Source of the DNA: Bin87 sp964347975
GTDB taxonomy: Bacteria > Chloroflexota > Dehalococcoidia > Lucifugimonadales > UBA3495
Length of the DNA stretch: 64,000 nt
Direction of reading: 5' to 3'
Assembly (NCBI GenBank): GCA_964347975.1
Contig: CAYGAY010000015.1
Location: 16,621 to 80,620 of the forward strand
Shown in pieces: positions 33,830 through 41,312 of the stretch (position 1 is the first letter of the stretch; the number at the start of each line of letters is the position of its first letter). The position numbers were made by a program, and so were the translations under genes. The notes under the pieces are model-generated. The model was not told the DNA's origin and did not search any database. It was given only the letters and a program-made list of their open reading frames with translations.

Positions 33830-34393
33830 ATGACAACCGCCGAATCCATGAGCCATCTGCGGCTCGTAAATCCCAAGGGCACCGAGCTGCCCCAAACCCC
33901 CTTCCGCATGAACGACCGCTCCGCCGGGCTGGCCGGCAAGCGCCTGGGCCTTATGGAAAACTCCAAGGCCAACGCTGACAAGCTGCTCCATGAGCTGGGA
34001 AACATCCTCAACGAGCGGCACGGCTTCTCCGAGGTCAAGTACTTCAGCAAGCACCACGCCAGCCTGCCCGCCAAGCAGGACGTGATTGACTCCATTCTGG
34101 GTGAGGTGGACTACCTCATCACCGGGGTTGGGGATTGAGGGTCCTGCAGCTCGTGCAGTGTGCACGACGGAATCGACATGGAAAAGCGCGGCGTTCCCAC
34201 CGCGGCCATCATTACTCATGTGTTCCTCAATACGGCCCAGGCTATGACCCGCATGATGGGCGTTCCCGACTACCGCTACATCGTCGCCCAGCACCCGCTG
34301 TCCAGCCTCACCGACGAAGAGGTGAAGCAACGGGCTGCCGAGCTGGCGGACGAGGTTGAGTCCATCCTGACCGGGCAGCCCGTCGCCGCATAA
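33830..34393 (+). CDS. UGSC-family selenoprotein (in-frame TGA = selenocysteine)
   Basis: 187 aa with one in-frame TGA at 34136-34138 (residue 103). Frames before and after join without a gap: ...DYLITGVGD-U-GSCSSCSVHDGIDMEKRG. The UGSC motif is the signature of the UGSC (seleno)protein family, and the downstream part (RGVPTAAIITHVF, DYRYIVAQHPLSS) is well conserved in style. A 7-bp stem with a GTG loop sits at 34151-34167. ATG has RBS CGGAGG (7 nt). Function: unknown redox enzyme, UxxC active site inferred. Read as ordinary genes it would be a truncated 102-aa protein plus an orphan ORF. Confidence 0.88.
34151..34167 (+). promoter_or_regulatory. bacterial SECIS-like hairpin of the UGSC gene
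   Basis: TCGTGCA - GTG - TGCACGA, a perfect 7-bp stem with a G-first triloop; the loop starts 20 nt after the UGA. Distance and loop base match the bacterial SECIS consensus (apical loop about 16-37 nt downstream, G among the first two loop bases). Confidence 0.75.
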
Positions 34394-34420
34394 CAACTGG
34401 CCCCTTCCGGAGCGTCGCCC

Positions 34421-34828
34421 GTGTCAACCGCCAGCGCTCCGATACCTTCTCGCCTGCCGATCAACCCGGCCATACGGCCTGGATTGGCAGGCGAAACGCA
34501 GTTAACGGTCGCCGAGGAGCATCTGGCGCCCCATACGCCCAAGTTCAGCACGCCGGCCATGGTTATGCTGATGGAACAAGCGTCATACCACGCTGTGCTG
34601 CCGTTGCTTGACACCCGGCAAACCGTGGTAGGGTACGAAGTCAACGTAAAGCATCTGGCGCCGGCGGATCTGGGCAGCGAAGTAGCGGCCCGTTCCGTAC
34701 TGACCGACGTCTCCGGCAACAAGTTGCGGTTTGAGGTGGTGGTGAAACTGGGGGACCTGGCGCTGGGAACGGCGGAACATAAGATGGCCGTGGTTCCACG
34801 AACCCAGCATCCGCAGGGGCAGGTTTGA
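34421..34828 (+). CDS. FlK-like hotdog thioesterase
   Basis: A 135-aa hotdog-fold protein resembling fluoroacetyl-CoA thioesterase. The catalytic Thr-Glu-His equivalents are visible: STPAMVMLMEQAS gives Thr44 and Glu52, and VNVKHLAPADLGSEV gives His78. The family hydrolyses short acyl-CoA esters. GTG start. The last residues (HPQGQV) lie inside a GGGGC...GCCCC hairpin at 34812-34842, so the stop has been set by the repeat. It lies between the two selenoprotein genes and is presumably co-transcribed with them. Confidence 0.8.
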   Translation: MSTASAPIPSRLPINPAIRPGLAGETQLTVAEEHLAPHTPKFSTPAMVMLMEQASYHAVLPLLDTRQTVVGYEVNVKHLAPADLGSEVAARSVLTDVSGNKLRFEVVVKLGDLALGTAEHKMAVVPRTQHPQGQV

Positions 34829-34842
34829 AACCCGCCCCTGCG
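34812..34842. repeat. REP-like hairpin CGCAGGGGC...GCCCCTGCG
   Basis: A 9-bp outer stem with an almost perfect interior (GGTTT/AAACC). It contains the thioesterase stop codon and is a member of the GGGGCGGG...CCCGCCCC family at 15160. Confidence 0.6.
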
Positions 34843-34863
34843 CCACGTGAAGGAGCCTTTCAA

Positions 34864-35430
34864 ATGTCCTGGATCCGCGAAACCGACGTTGCCGTCCCCG
34901 CCGTTATCAAGTGCATGTCCATCAATCCCGACCTCATGGCGGCGGTGCAAAACCTGAACCACAAAGCCACCTTTGGCTCCTCGGCCCTCACCCGCGCCCA
35001 GGAGGAGGCCATCGCCACGGTGGTTTCGCTGGTCAACCGCTGCCGTTATTGAGCGGTCGCTCACGGAGGGTTCCTCCGTCAACATTCCGGCGACCCTGTG
35101 TACTCCAGCCACATCATCCATGATTACAAGCAAGCCGAGCTGGACCCGCAAACCCGCGCCATCTTGGACTACGCCGTCAAACTGACGTTGACGCCGGCCC
35201 TGATGCAGGAATCGGACGTGGCGGTACTGCGCGCGGTCGGTCTCACCGATGAGCAAATCCTTTCCACAGTGGCCATCACCTGCGTATTCAACTTTATGAA
35301 CCGCCTGGCCGACGGTCTGGGCGTGGAAATTCCCGAGGGTCGGGAAGCCATCATGAGCCAGTGGCTTTCCGACGCCGCCAAGCAGGCCCAGGACTGGTTG
35401 CTCAGTCCACAGCCGATATCGGCGTCCTGA
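34864..35430 (+). CDS. AhpD-like peroxidase-related selenoprotein (CxxU)
   Basis: 188 aa with an in-frame TGA at 35050-35052 (residue 63). Frames join: VVSLVNRCRY-U-AVAHGG. The AhpD/carboxymuconolactone-decarboxylase-like active site is C-x-x-C-x3-H; here Cys60, Sec63 and His67 keep that spacing, with Sec for the second Cys. The remainder (DYKQAELDPQTRAILDYAVKLTL, VGLTDEQILSTVAI..VFNFMNRLADGLG) is typical of uncharacterised peroxidase-related AhpD-like proteins. ATG 34864 has AAGGAG. Predicted peroxide or thiol redox activity. A hairpin is at 35063-35079. Confidence 0.9.
35063..35079 (+). promoter_or_regulatory. bacterial SECIS-like hairpin of the AhpD-like gene
   Basis: ACGGAGG - GTT - CCTCCGT, a perfect 7-bp stem with a G-first triloop; the loop starts 18 nt after the UGA. 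An outer helix GGTCGC/GCGACC (35055-35060 with 35089-35094) is possible. Confidence 0.75.
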
Positions 35431-35450
35431 CCTTATCAACCTGCAACTCC

Positions 35451-35478
35451 GCAGGGGCGAGTAACTATGCGCCCCTGC
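35451..35478. repeat. REP-like hairpin GCAGGGGCG...CGCCCCTGC
   Basis: A perfect 9-bp stem with a 10-nt loop in the gap between the AhpD-like gene and the SDR gene; same family as that at 34812. Confidence 0.6.
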
Positions 35479-35498
35479 CAATTTACGGGAGGTTCAAA

Positions 35499-36329
35499 AT
35501 GACCCTGCTTCCCTCTGGCCGTCCTCGCCTGCAAGATAAAGTCGCCATTGTCACCGGAGCGGGTTCCAGCGGCCCAGGCACCGGAACCGGCAAAGCCGCC
35601 TCGATCCTGTTTGCCTAGGAGGGCGCCAAAGTTCTGCTGGTGGATCGCAACGCGCCGGCCGCCGAGGAAACGCTGGCTATCATCCACGAGCAGGGTGGGG
35701 AGGCGTCAGTCATGGCCGCCGACGTAACCTCCGCCACCGATTGCGAGGCCATCGTGAACGCCGCCGTAGAACGCTATGGGGCCCTGCATATCCTCTTTAA
35801 CAACGTCGGCATCACCGGGCCGGGCACGCCCACCGACGTGGAGGAAAGCGTTTGGGACAACGTGCTGGACGTGAACCTGAAGAGCATGATGCTGACCACC
35901 AAGTACGCCGCGCCCAGGATGATGGACGCCGGCGGAGGCAGCATCATCAATATGTCGTCCATCGCCGGCGTGCGGGCCGGCAGCGGCCTGGCCAGCATCC
36001 CGTATTCGGCTTCCAAGTCCGGCGTGATCGGGATGTCCGAGACGATGGCGGTGCATCTGGGCCGCGACAACATCCGCGTCAACGTTATAGCCCCCGGCCA
36101 CATCTACACGCCGATGGTGGCCGGCGCAATGGCTGAGGAAACGCGGCAAAACCGGCGCAAGGCCGGCCCGCTTGGCGTGGAGGGCAACGCCTGGGACATC
36201 GCCTACGCCGCCCTGTTTCTGGCCAGCGACGAGGCCCGCTGGGTATCCGGCGTGGTCCTACCCGTGGACGCCGGCCTGCTGGCCGCCACGCCGTTGGCGA
36301 TGTATTCCCGCATCAGGGAAGAGGATTAG
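35499..36329 (+). pseudogene. SDR oxidoreductase interrupted by in-frame TAG
   Basis: From ATG 35499 (RBS GGGAGG) the protein starts MTLLPSGRPRLQDKVAIVTG with cofactor motif TGAGSSGPGTGTGKA. A TAG at 35616-35618 falls in ILFA-*-EGAKVLLVD, where other SDRs have Arg (LFAREGAKV in the copy at 7040). The same frame continues to 36329 with NNVGITG, NMSSIAGVRAG, PYSASKSG (catalytic Ser, Tyr, Lys) and VLPVDAG. A single substitution would make this stop. It is the last gene of the selenoprotein run. A restart at GTG 35640 would lack the cofactor motif. Confidence 0.78.
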
Positions 36330-36422
36330 GTACCCTGTTCCCTCTGTCGTTTGAGCATGGCGCAGCAATCTTGCCGGCATGGCCAGAGCCGTCGCGTATA
36401 GCGCTGTTAGTTTGGTTCGGGA

Positions 36423-37457
36423 CTAACTCGCCGGGCCATATGGGTTGTGCCATTCTGCCAGCATGACTTTTCGCTCCTCGCGTCCAGCGTTGCGCCAACG
36501 TTCGGCTCTGTCGTTTATTTGCTTTTGTACCCGCTCCTGTTCAGTGCGCAAGGTTTGACGATGACAAGGATAGCAGAGTTCGTAAATACCTACGTAACGC
36601 TCCGGTAGTTTTCGACCGCATTGTTCACAGTGTGATAATTTCTGGTAAAGCCAAATCTCGTAGCACTGCTGACACCGATGGTGATGCCATTGCTTGCGTA
36701 TGAACCCATTGCTGCATTCGGAGCAATGCCGATGTTCCTCAAGGTAATGACCGGAGCAAATAGCGCAGTGTATATTGCCTGGCTTTTTACATTGATTGCA
36801 GATGTCACACTGGTTATGTCCCTGTGATTGACGTTGTTCGCAATCTTCGCATATTGGGTCAGGGCATGGGTAGTTGCTTAACTTTCCTATTGGCAATGCG
36901 CCTGTAGTCAACGCACCTAATTGTTCTGCATTTGTCAGATGCAGTTCAAGCACGGGCAGCCCGATCTCTGCAACTGTGTACTCAGGTTGGTGACTAACCA
37001 CAATCTCAATCAGAATGGCGGCGGTATCGCCTGTAAGCAGCGTAATATCAGGTTGGATGCCCCGCTCCGGACAGGCTTCTTCCATCGCTACGCCGTCGAT
37101 ACGTCTTTTACCCAGCAGATCCCGGCAGTGTTCGTACTGGATGCCCCGACTGTGCTCCCTATACCCGGCGCAGTAGTGACACTGCCACCGGATAGGCAAC
37201 GGGGTTGAGCCAGCGATAGCTTCGGTAATCCGTTGGTATAGCAGATGCTTGGCTGTGCTATGCAGCCAACTTTCACAAGCTGGCGCTGGGGCTAAATGGG
37301 CAAAGTGGTGTTGCCGGATTCTCCCTTTGCGTGCTACCAGTCGTGCGTCGCAACCGGGGCAGCGGCATCCGCACGCTTTCCCGCTGGGAACGTCCGCTAC
37401 GTTCACCATACGCCCCGTGCCGTCCAGACCGTAGGGTATGCGTAAAGCGTTGGTCAT
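36423..37457 (-). CDS. CoiA-like nuclease-fold protein with C-terminal zinc ribbons
   Basis: 344 aa. The N-terminus has GCRCPGCDARLVARKGRIRQHHFAHL, the zinc ribbon and HFAH motif of competence protein CoiA. A PD-(D/E)XK-type core follows: GIQPDITLLTGDTAAILIEIVV (D...E.x.V). The C-terminal 140 residues hold about six CxxC pairs (CEDCEQ, CDICNQC, CAICSG, CSECSNG, CQQCYE, CEQCGRK, CYPC). The role is probably DNA-related, but whether in competence or defence is unknown. The gene has a noticeably lower GC content than its neighbours and an opposite direction to the selenoprotein run. Confidence 0.75.
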   Translation of the reverse strand: MTNALRIPYGLDGTGRMVNVADVPSGKACGCRCPGCDARLVARKGRIRQHHFAHLAPAPACESWLHSTAKHLLYQRITEAIAGSTPLPIRWQCHYCAGYREHSRGIQYEHCRDLLGKRRIDGVAMEEACPERGIQPDITLLTGDTAAILIEIVVSHQPEYTVAEIGLPVLELHLTNAEQLGALTTGALPIGKLSNYPCPDPICEDCEQRQSQGHNQCDICNQCKKPGNIHCAICSGHYLEEHRHCSECSNGFIRKQWHHHRCQQCYEIWLYQKLSHCEQCGRKLPERYVGIYELCYPCHRQTLRTEQERVQKQINDRAERWRNAGREERKVMLAEWHNPYGPAS

Positions 37458-37504
37458 CGCCGCAAGACTGCCATTACCAGCAAACGTGTGGCAATCTCGT
37501 CAAA

Positions 37505-38926
37505 TCACGAAACGGGCGGCCTGTGCTGCGCCCAGGGTTGGGCGTCCTCAAAGGCCGCCATGGCCCGCAGCACCTTGCCCTCGGCCCCGGACGGCCCCAC
37601 GATGTGCAGACCGACGGGCAGGCCGGCGGCAGAAAATCCGCAGGGGACGCTGGACGCCGTTTGCCCGCTCATGTTGATGGGGAACGTGAAGGGCAGATAG
37701 CCCCACCACGGCTCCACCGACCGGCCGGCAATGCTGGTAGGGTGCTGGCCGATGGGGAAGGCCGTTACCGCCATGGCCGGCGTCAGCAGCAGGTCGTAGG
37801 TGTTGAAGAAATCGGCGAACCGGCGCTTGAGACGGTCAACGTAGGCCAACGCCCGGGACAGGTCGGCGGCGGTGTGCTTTGACGCCGCATCAAAGGTGTT
37901 CTGCACATAGTGGGTTAATTCGTCGCGCCGCTCCGGGTAGAGGTCGGCATAGGACGTGTAGGACGCCGTGCCGAACACAGTGGAAAAAGCGGGGAACGGG
38001 TCGCCGCCCTCAATCTCCGGCGCCGCCTCTTCGACGACCGCTCCCATTTCCTGGAAGACTTGGGCGGCGGCGCGGGTGACCTGCACCACCTCGGGGTCCA
38101 CGGCGGCGTAGCCCAGATCGTCGCTCCACGCGACGCGCCAGCCGGCTACTCCGCCCTCCAGCGCCGCCAGGTAGTCGGGTGGGGTGTCGGTCATGGTGTT
38201 GGGGTCGCGAGAGTCGGGGCCGGCCAGGACTTGCAGCAGTAACGCGGTATCGCGGACGGCACGGCTCATGGGGCCGCTCTGGGAGAAGTGGTTCACCGCC
38301 GGCCCGCCATAGCCGCCGTAGCGAGGCACCCGGCCCTGCGACGGCTTGATGCCGGTAACGCCGCTGAAACTGGACGGGATGCGGATGCTGCCGCCGCCGT
38401 CGCTGCCGGTAGCCAGCGTACAGAGGCCGGCGGCCAGCGCCGCCGCCGCCCCGCCGCTGCTGCCGCCCGGCGTGTAGTCCGTATTCCACGGGTTGCGGCA
38501 CGGTTCGCTGACCAGGTTCTCCGTAGTGCCCGACTGCCCAAACTCCGGCGTGTTGGTCTTGCCCAATATCACGGCCCCGGCCGCCTTCACCCGCTCCACC
38601 ACGATTGAATCCATATCAGGCACACGATCACGGAAGATGGCCGAGCCCACGGTCGTCCTGACTCCTTTAGTCAACTCCAGGTCCTTGACGGAAATGGGGA
38701 TACCGTGCAGTGGGCCGAGGTCTTCTCCGCGTTGAACCGCCGCGTCGGCAGCTCTTGCGTCGGCCAGAGCTTGCTCCGGGCATAGCGTAAGGTAGGCATT
38801 GAGTTGTGGGTTCAGTTCGCCGATCCGCTGGTAGAAAAACTCCGTGAGTTCCACCGAGGAAATTTCACCACTGGCGATCATCCGCCGAATCTCGGTAGCC
38901 GGAGTGAAGGCGATTTCGGAATCCAT
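37505..38926 (-). CDS. amidase (amidase-signature family)
   Basis: 473 aa of the amidase-signature family. The catalytic triad is present: Lys in GIPISVKDLELTKGVRT, the first Ser in GSDGGGSIRIPSS and the nucleophile Ser in TPGGSSGGAAAALAAGL. It hydrolyses amides; the substrate is not predictable (aryl or fatty amides, or GatA-like). There is no GatB or GatC neighbour, so it is not the tRNA amidotransferase. The C-terminus FSAAGLPVGLHIVGPSG is complete. Confidence 0.9.
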   Translation of the reverse strand: MDSEIAFTPATEIRRMIASGEISSVELTEFFYQRIGELNPQLNAYLTLCPEQALADARAADAAVQRGEDLGPLHGIPISVKDLELTKGVRTTVGSAIFRDRVPDMDSIVVERVKAAGAVILGKTNTPEFGQSGTTENLVSEPCRNPWNTDYTPGGSSGGAAAALAAGLCTLATGSDGGGSIRIPSSFSGVTGIKPSQGRVPRYGGYGGPAVNHFSQSGPMSRAVRDTALLLQVLAGPDSRDPNTMTDTPPDYLAALEGGVAGWRVAWSDDLGYAAVDPEVVQVTRAAAQVFQEMGAVVEEAAPEIEGGDPFPAFSTVFGTASYTSYADLYPERRDELTHYVQNTFDAASKHTAADLSRALAYVDRLKRRFADFFNTYDLLLTPAMAVTAFPIGQHPTSIAGRSVEPWWGYLPFTFPINMSGQTASSVPCGFSAAGLPVGLHIVGPSGAEGKVLRAMAAFEDAQPWAQHRPPVS

Positions 38927-38973
38927 GACGCGCTCCTGTGATAGCGTGGGGCGGACGTAAAAACGGGGCTGGC

Positions 38974-39378
38974 CTATTCGGGTTCATCGTCATCGGCCAG
39001 GATTTTAGCCTGTTCCGGGGTGAGTGGAACGCCGCGCGCCTCTAATGCTCGTTGGATACGCTCGCGCTCCTCCCGCCGACCCTCCCGCCGACCCTCCCGC
39101 CGACCCTGCGCCATGGCTCTTTTCTCAACGAACTCTTTTGCAGCGAAAAACACGATCAGTCCTCCATAGAGCGTCAGCGACGTGGGAAACAGCAACAAGG
39201 TTGCGGTTATGATCACACCATCGTCCCGTTCCGTCAGCATTTTCAGATAACCCAGCAGCGGCGCCCTGTCACACGCCCGGCACTCGGTGAGCAGTACCGC
39301 CAGCAGCATACTAACGCTGATCGACACCGCCCCATCGAAAAATCGCCATGTTGGGCGTATGCCTTCATTGTCTCGCAT
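38974..39378 (-). CDS. small membrane protein with Arg/Glu-rich tail
   Basis: A 134-aa protein with two predicted TM segments (VSISVSMLLAVLLTEC and TATLLLFPTSLTLYGGLIVFF). It ends in a charged tail with a 4-residue repeat, GRREGRREGRRE, encoded by three 12-nt direct repeats. Not recognised. It stands between the amidase gene and the divergent NAD-kinase-like gene. Confidence 0.6.
   Translation of the reverse strand: MRDNEGIRPTWRFFDGAVSISVSMLLAVLLTECRACDRAPLLGYLKMLTERDDGVIITATLLLFPTSLTLYGGLIVFFAAKEFVEKRAMAQGRREGRREGRREERERIQRALEARGVPLTPEQAKILADDDEPE
39076..39112. repeat. 12-nt direct repeats (three copies)
   Basis: CCTCCCGCCGAC-type units in tandem encode the GRRE repeats of the small membrane protein. 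In-frame slippage is expected. Confidence 0.6.
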
Positions 39379-39528
39379 TGTACCATCCTTGTCTCCGGGC
39401 CTTGATATCCGGCTATGTGCAGACCGAATCGTTGATTATCAGTACGCCGGCAGATCATTGGGGATGGTGTATAGTAGGCCCCCGTTACTCACCAGTACCA
39501 GCGTTGCGCAAACAGACTTAACCGTGCC

Positions 39529-40533
39529 ATGGCCACTGTCGGCATCATCGCCAACCCTGCAGCCAGCAAAGATATCCGCCGCCTGGTAGCCCAGGGCCGG
39601 GTGGTGCCGGACTGGGAGAAGGTGAATACCATCCGGCGCGCGCTCATCGGGCTGCAATCCACCGAGGTTGATAGAGTGGTGGCAATGCCGGACAGCGGTA
39701 ACCTGTGCCGGCGCGCCGCAGACGATTCCGGCATCTCCATTCCCCTGGAAATGCTGCCCATGTCGCCCCTCTACACCGAGGGCGACACGATGCGGGCCGC
39801 CGCCATGATGGCCGAAATGGGCGTGGGCTGCCTCATCACCCTGGGCGGCGATGGCACGAACCGCGCCGTGGCCGCTGCCACCAGCCGGATTCCGCTGGTG
39901 GCGATCTCTACGGGAACCAACAACATCTTCCCGGTGATGGTCGAAGGAACGTTGGCCGGCATCGCCGCCGGTCTGGTGGCTTCCGGGCTGCTGGAACTCT
40001 CGGATACCTCAGTGGTCAGCAAGACACTCCAGCTACGAGTGAACGGCGAGCTCCGGGACCTGGCCCTGGTTGACGTGGCGATCTCCCGGGAGCGCTATGT
40101 GGCCACCCGCGCCATCTGGGACCTGGACACGGTGCATGAGGTGTTTCTCACCCGGGCGGAGCCGGCCGGCATCGGGCTATCGTCGGTGGGCGGGAGACTG
40201 CATCCTCTGTCCCTTGCCGACGTGGGCGGTTTGCGCTACCAGCTGGCCCGGCACGCCGACGCGGACCCGCCGCCGGCGATCACCGTGATTGCGCCGGTGG
40301 CGCCTGGCATTGTTGGACCGGCAGCCATCGCCGAGTGGGAACTGCTGCAAGAAGGGATACCGGTAGCGCTGGAACCTCGCTACTGTACGGTGGCGCTGGA
40401 CGGCGAGCGTTCGCTAACCCTGACACCCGATGATGAGGCGGAAATCGTGCTGGCCAGAGACGGCCCACCGGTGGTGCAGATCCAGCGCACCCTGCTCCGC
40501 GCCGCCCAACAGGGTCTGTTCAACCTGTCCTGA
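39529..40533 (+). CDS. NAD kinase/AcoX-like protein
   Basis: A 334-aa member of the NAD kinase/diacylglycerol kinase superfamily, close in style to AcoX. It starts VGIIANPAASKD and has LITLGGDGTNRAVAAAT and VAISTGTNN, the two GGDGT and NE/TN-type motifs. AcoX-like members are found in acetoin-utilisation clusters and elsewhere. The acceptor substrate is not certain. Its stop overlaps the start of the TauE gene by 1 nt, so the two are coupled. Confidence 0.85.
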   Translation: MATVGIIANPAASKDIRRLVAQGRVVPDWEKVNTIRRALIGLQSTEVDRVVAMPDSGNLCRRAADDSGISIPLEMLPMSPLYTEGDTMRAAAMMAEMGVGCLITLGGDGTNRAVAAATSRIPLVAISTGTNNIFPVMVEGTLAGIAAGLVASGLLELSDTSVVSKTLQLRVNGELRDLALVDVAISRERYVATRAIWDLDTVHEVFLTRAEPAGIGLSSVGGRLHPLSLADVGGLRYQLARHADADPPPAITVIAPVAPGIVGPAAIAEWELLQEGIPVALEPRYCTVALDGERSLTLTPDDEAEIVLARDGPPVVQIQRTLLRAAQQGLFNLS

Positions 40534-41276
40534 TGCTGGCCGGCTGGGAGCTGGTTATCGGGCTGGCCGCGCTGCTGTTGGGATCTTTCGTATTCAGCGC
40601 CGTCGGCTTCGGCATGGCTTTGGCAGCGGCGCCCATTCTCCTGTTGATTATGGTCCCCCAACAGGCGGTGGTGCTGGTCAACGCGATGATAACGATTACC
40701 ACGCTGCTGGTGCTGGCGCAGACTTGGCGGCGCCTGCGCTGGCGGGAGTCGTGGTTGTTTCTGGTCGCCGGGCTGCCGCCGGTTCCCTTGGGAGTGATAC
40801 TCCTGAGCGTGGCAGCGCCGGCTCCGCTGCGGATCGCAATCACCACGCTGATACTGGCCATAGCGGTGATGAGTTTGTTCAACGTGCGAGTCCCGGCGGC
40901 GCGGACCCGTTGGAGCGCGCTGGGCTTCGGTTTCACCACCACTTTGCTCACCACCACGCTGAGCATTGGAGGCCCGCTGGCCGGCATCTATGCTATCGAG
41001 CAAGGGTGGCCCCGGGAAACGATGCGGGCAACCCTGGCGCTGTATTTCCTGCTGGCCGGCATGTTGGGCCTGGCCCTGTATTTCGTCGCGGGCTTGTTCC
41101 CCGTGGCGACCGCTTACAACATCGGCGTTGGCATACCGGCGGTTCTGCTTGGCGCCATCGCTGGCGGCTGGTTAGCGCGGCGGATGAGCCAGCGCATCTT
41201 TCGATACGCCGTATTGTTCGTGATAATTGGTGGCTGTACGACCCTATTGGTGCGGGAGCTGGCTGCTCGCCTCTGA
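40533..41276 (+). CDS. TauE/SafE family membrane transporter
   Basis: A 247-aa inner-membrane protein of the sulfite exporter TauE/SafE (DUF81) family. It starts LVIGLAALLLGSFVFSAVGFG, the usual first repeat, and has about seven or eight TM helices with the second repeat near residues 125-145 (LGFGFTTTLLTTTLSIGGPLAG). It probably exports organic anions such as sulfite or sulfoacetate. The co-transcribed NAD-kinase-like gene suggests a common pathway, unassigned. Confidence 0.88.
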   Translation: MLAGWELVIGLAALLLGSFVFSAVGFGMALAAAPILLLIMVPQQAVVLVNAMITITTLLVLAQTWRRLRWRESWLFLVAGLPPVPLGVILLSVAAPAPLRIAITTLILAIAVMSLFNVRVPAARTRWSALGFGFTTTLLTTTLSIGGPLAGIYAIEQGWPRETMRATLALYFLLAGMLGLALYFVAGLFPVATAYNIGVGIPAVLLGAIAGGWLARRMSQRIFRYAVLFVIIGGCTTLLVRELAARL

Positions 41277-41312
41277 TTTGACCTGTGCCGGACCAGGCCC
41301 TCCCCGCCCTTA

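Noticed and set aside
33830..34138. UGSC gene as a truncated 102-aa protein
   Set aside because: The next frame continues in phase with a family-specific motif, and a hairpin follows the TGA; Sec is the better reading.
34826..34828. TGA at the end of the thioesterase gene as a third Sec codon
   Set aside because: No family-specific sequence follows; the stop falls in a dispersed hairpin.
35616..35618. TAG as a pyrrolysine codon
   Set aside because: No sign of pyl genes and the homologous residue is Arg; a mutation or error is far more likely.
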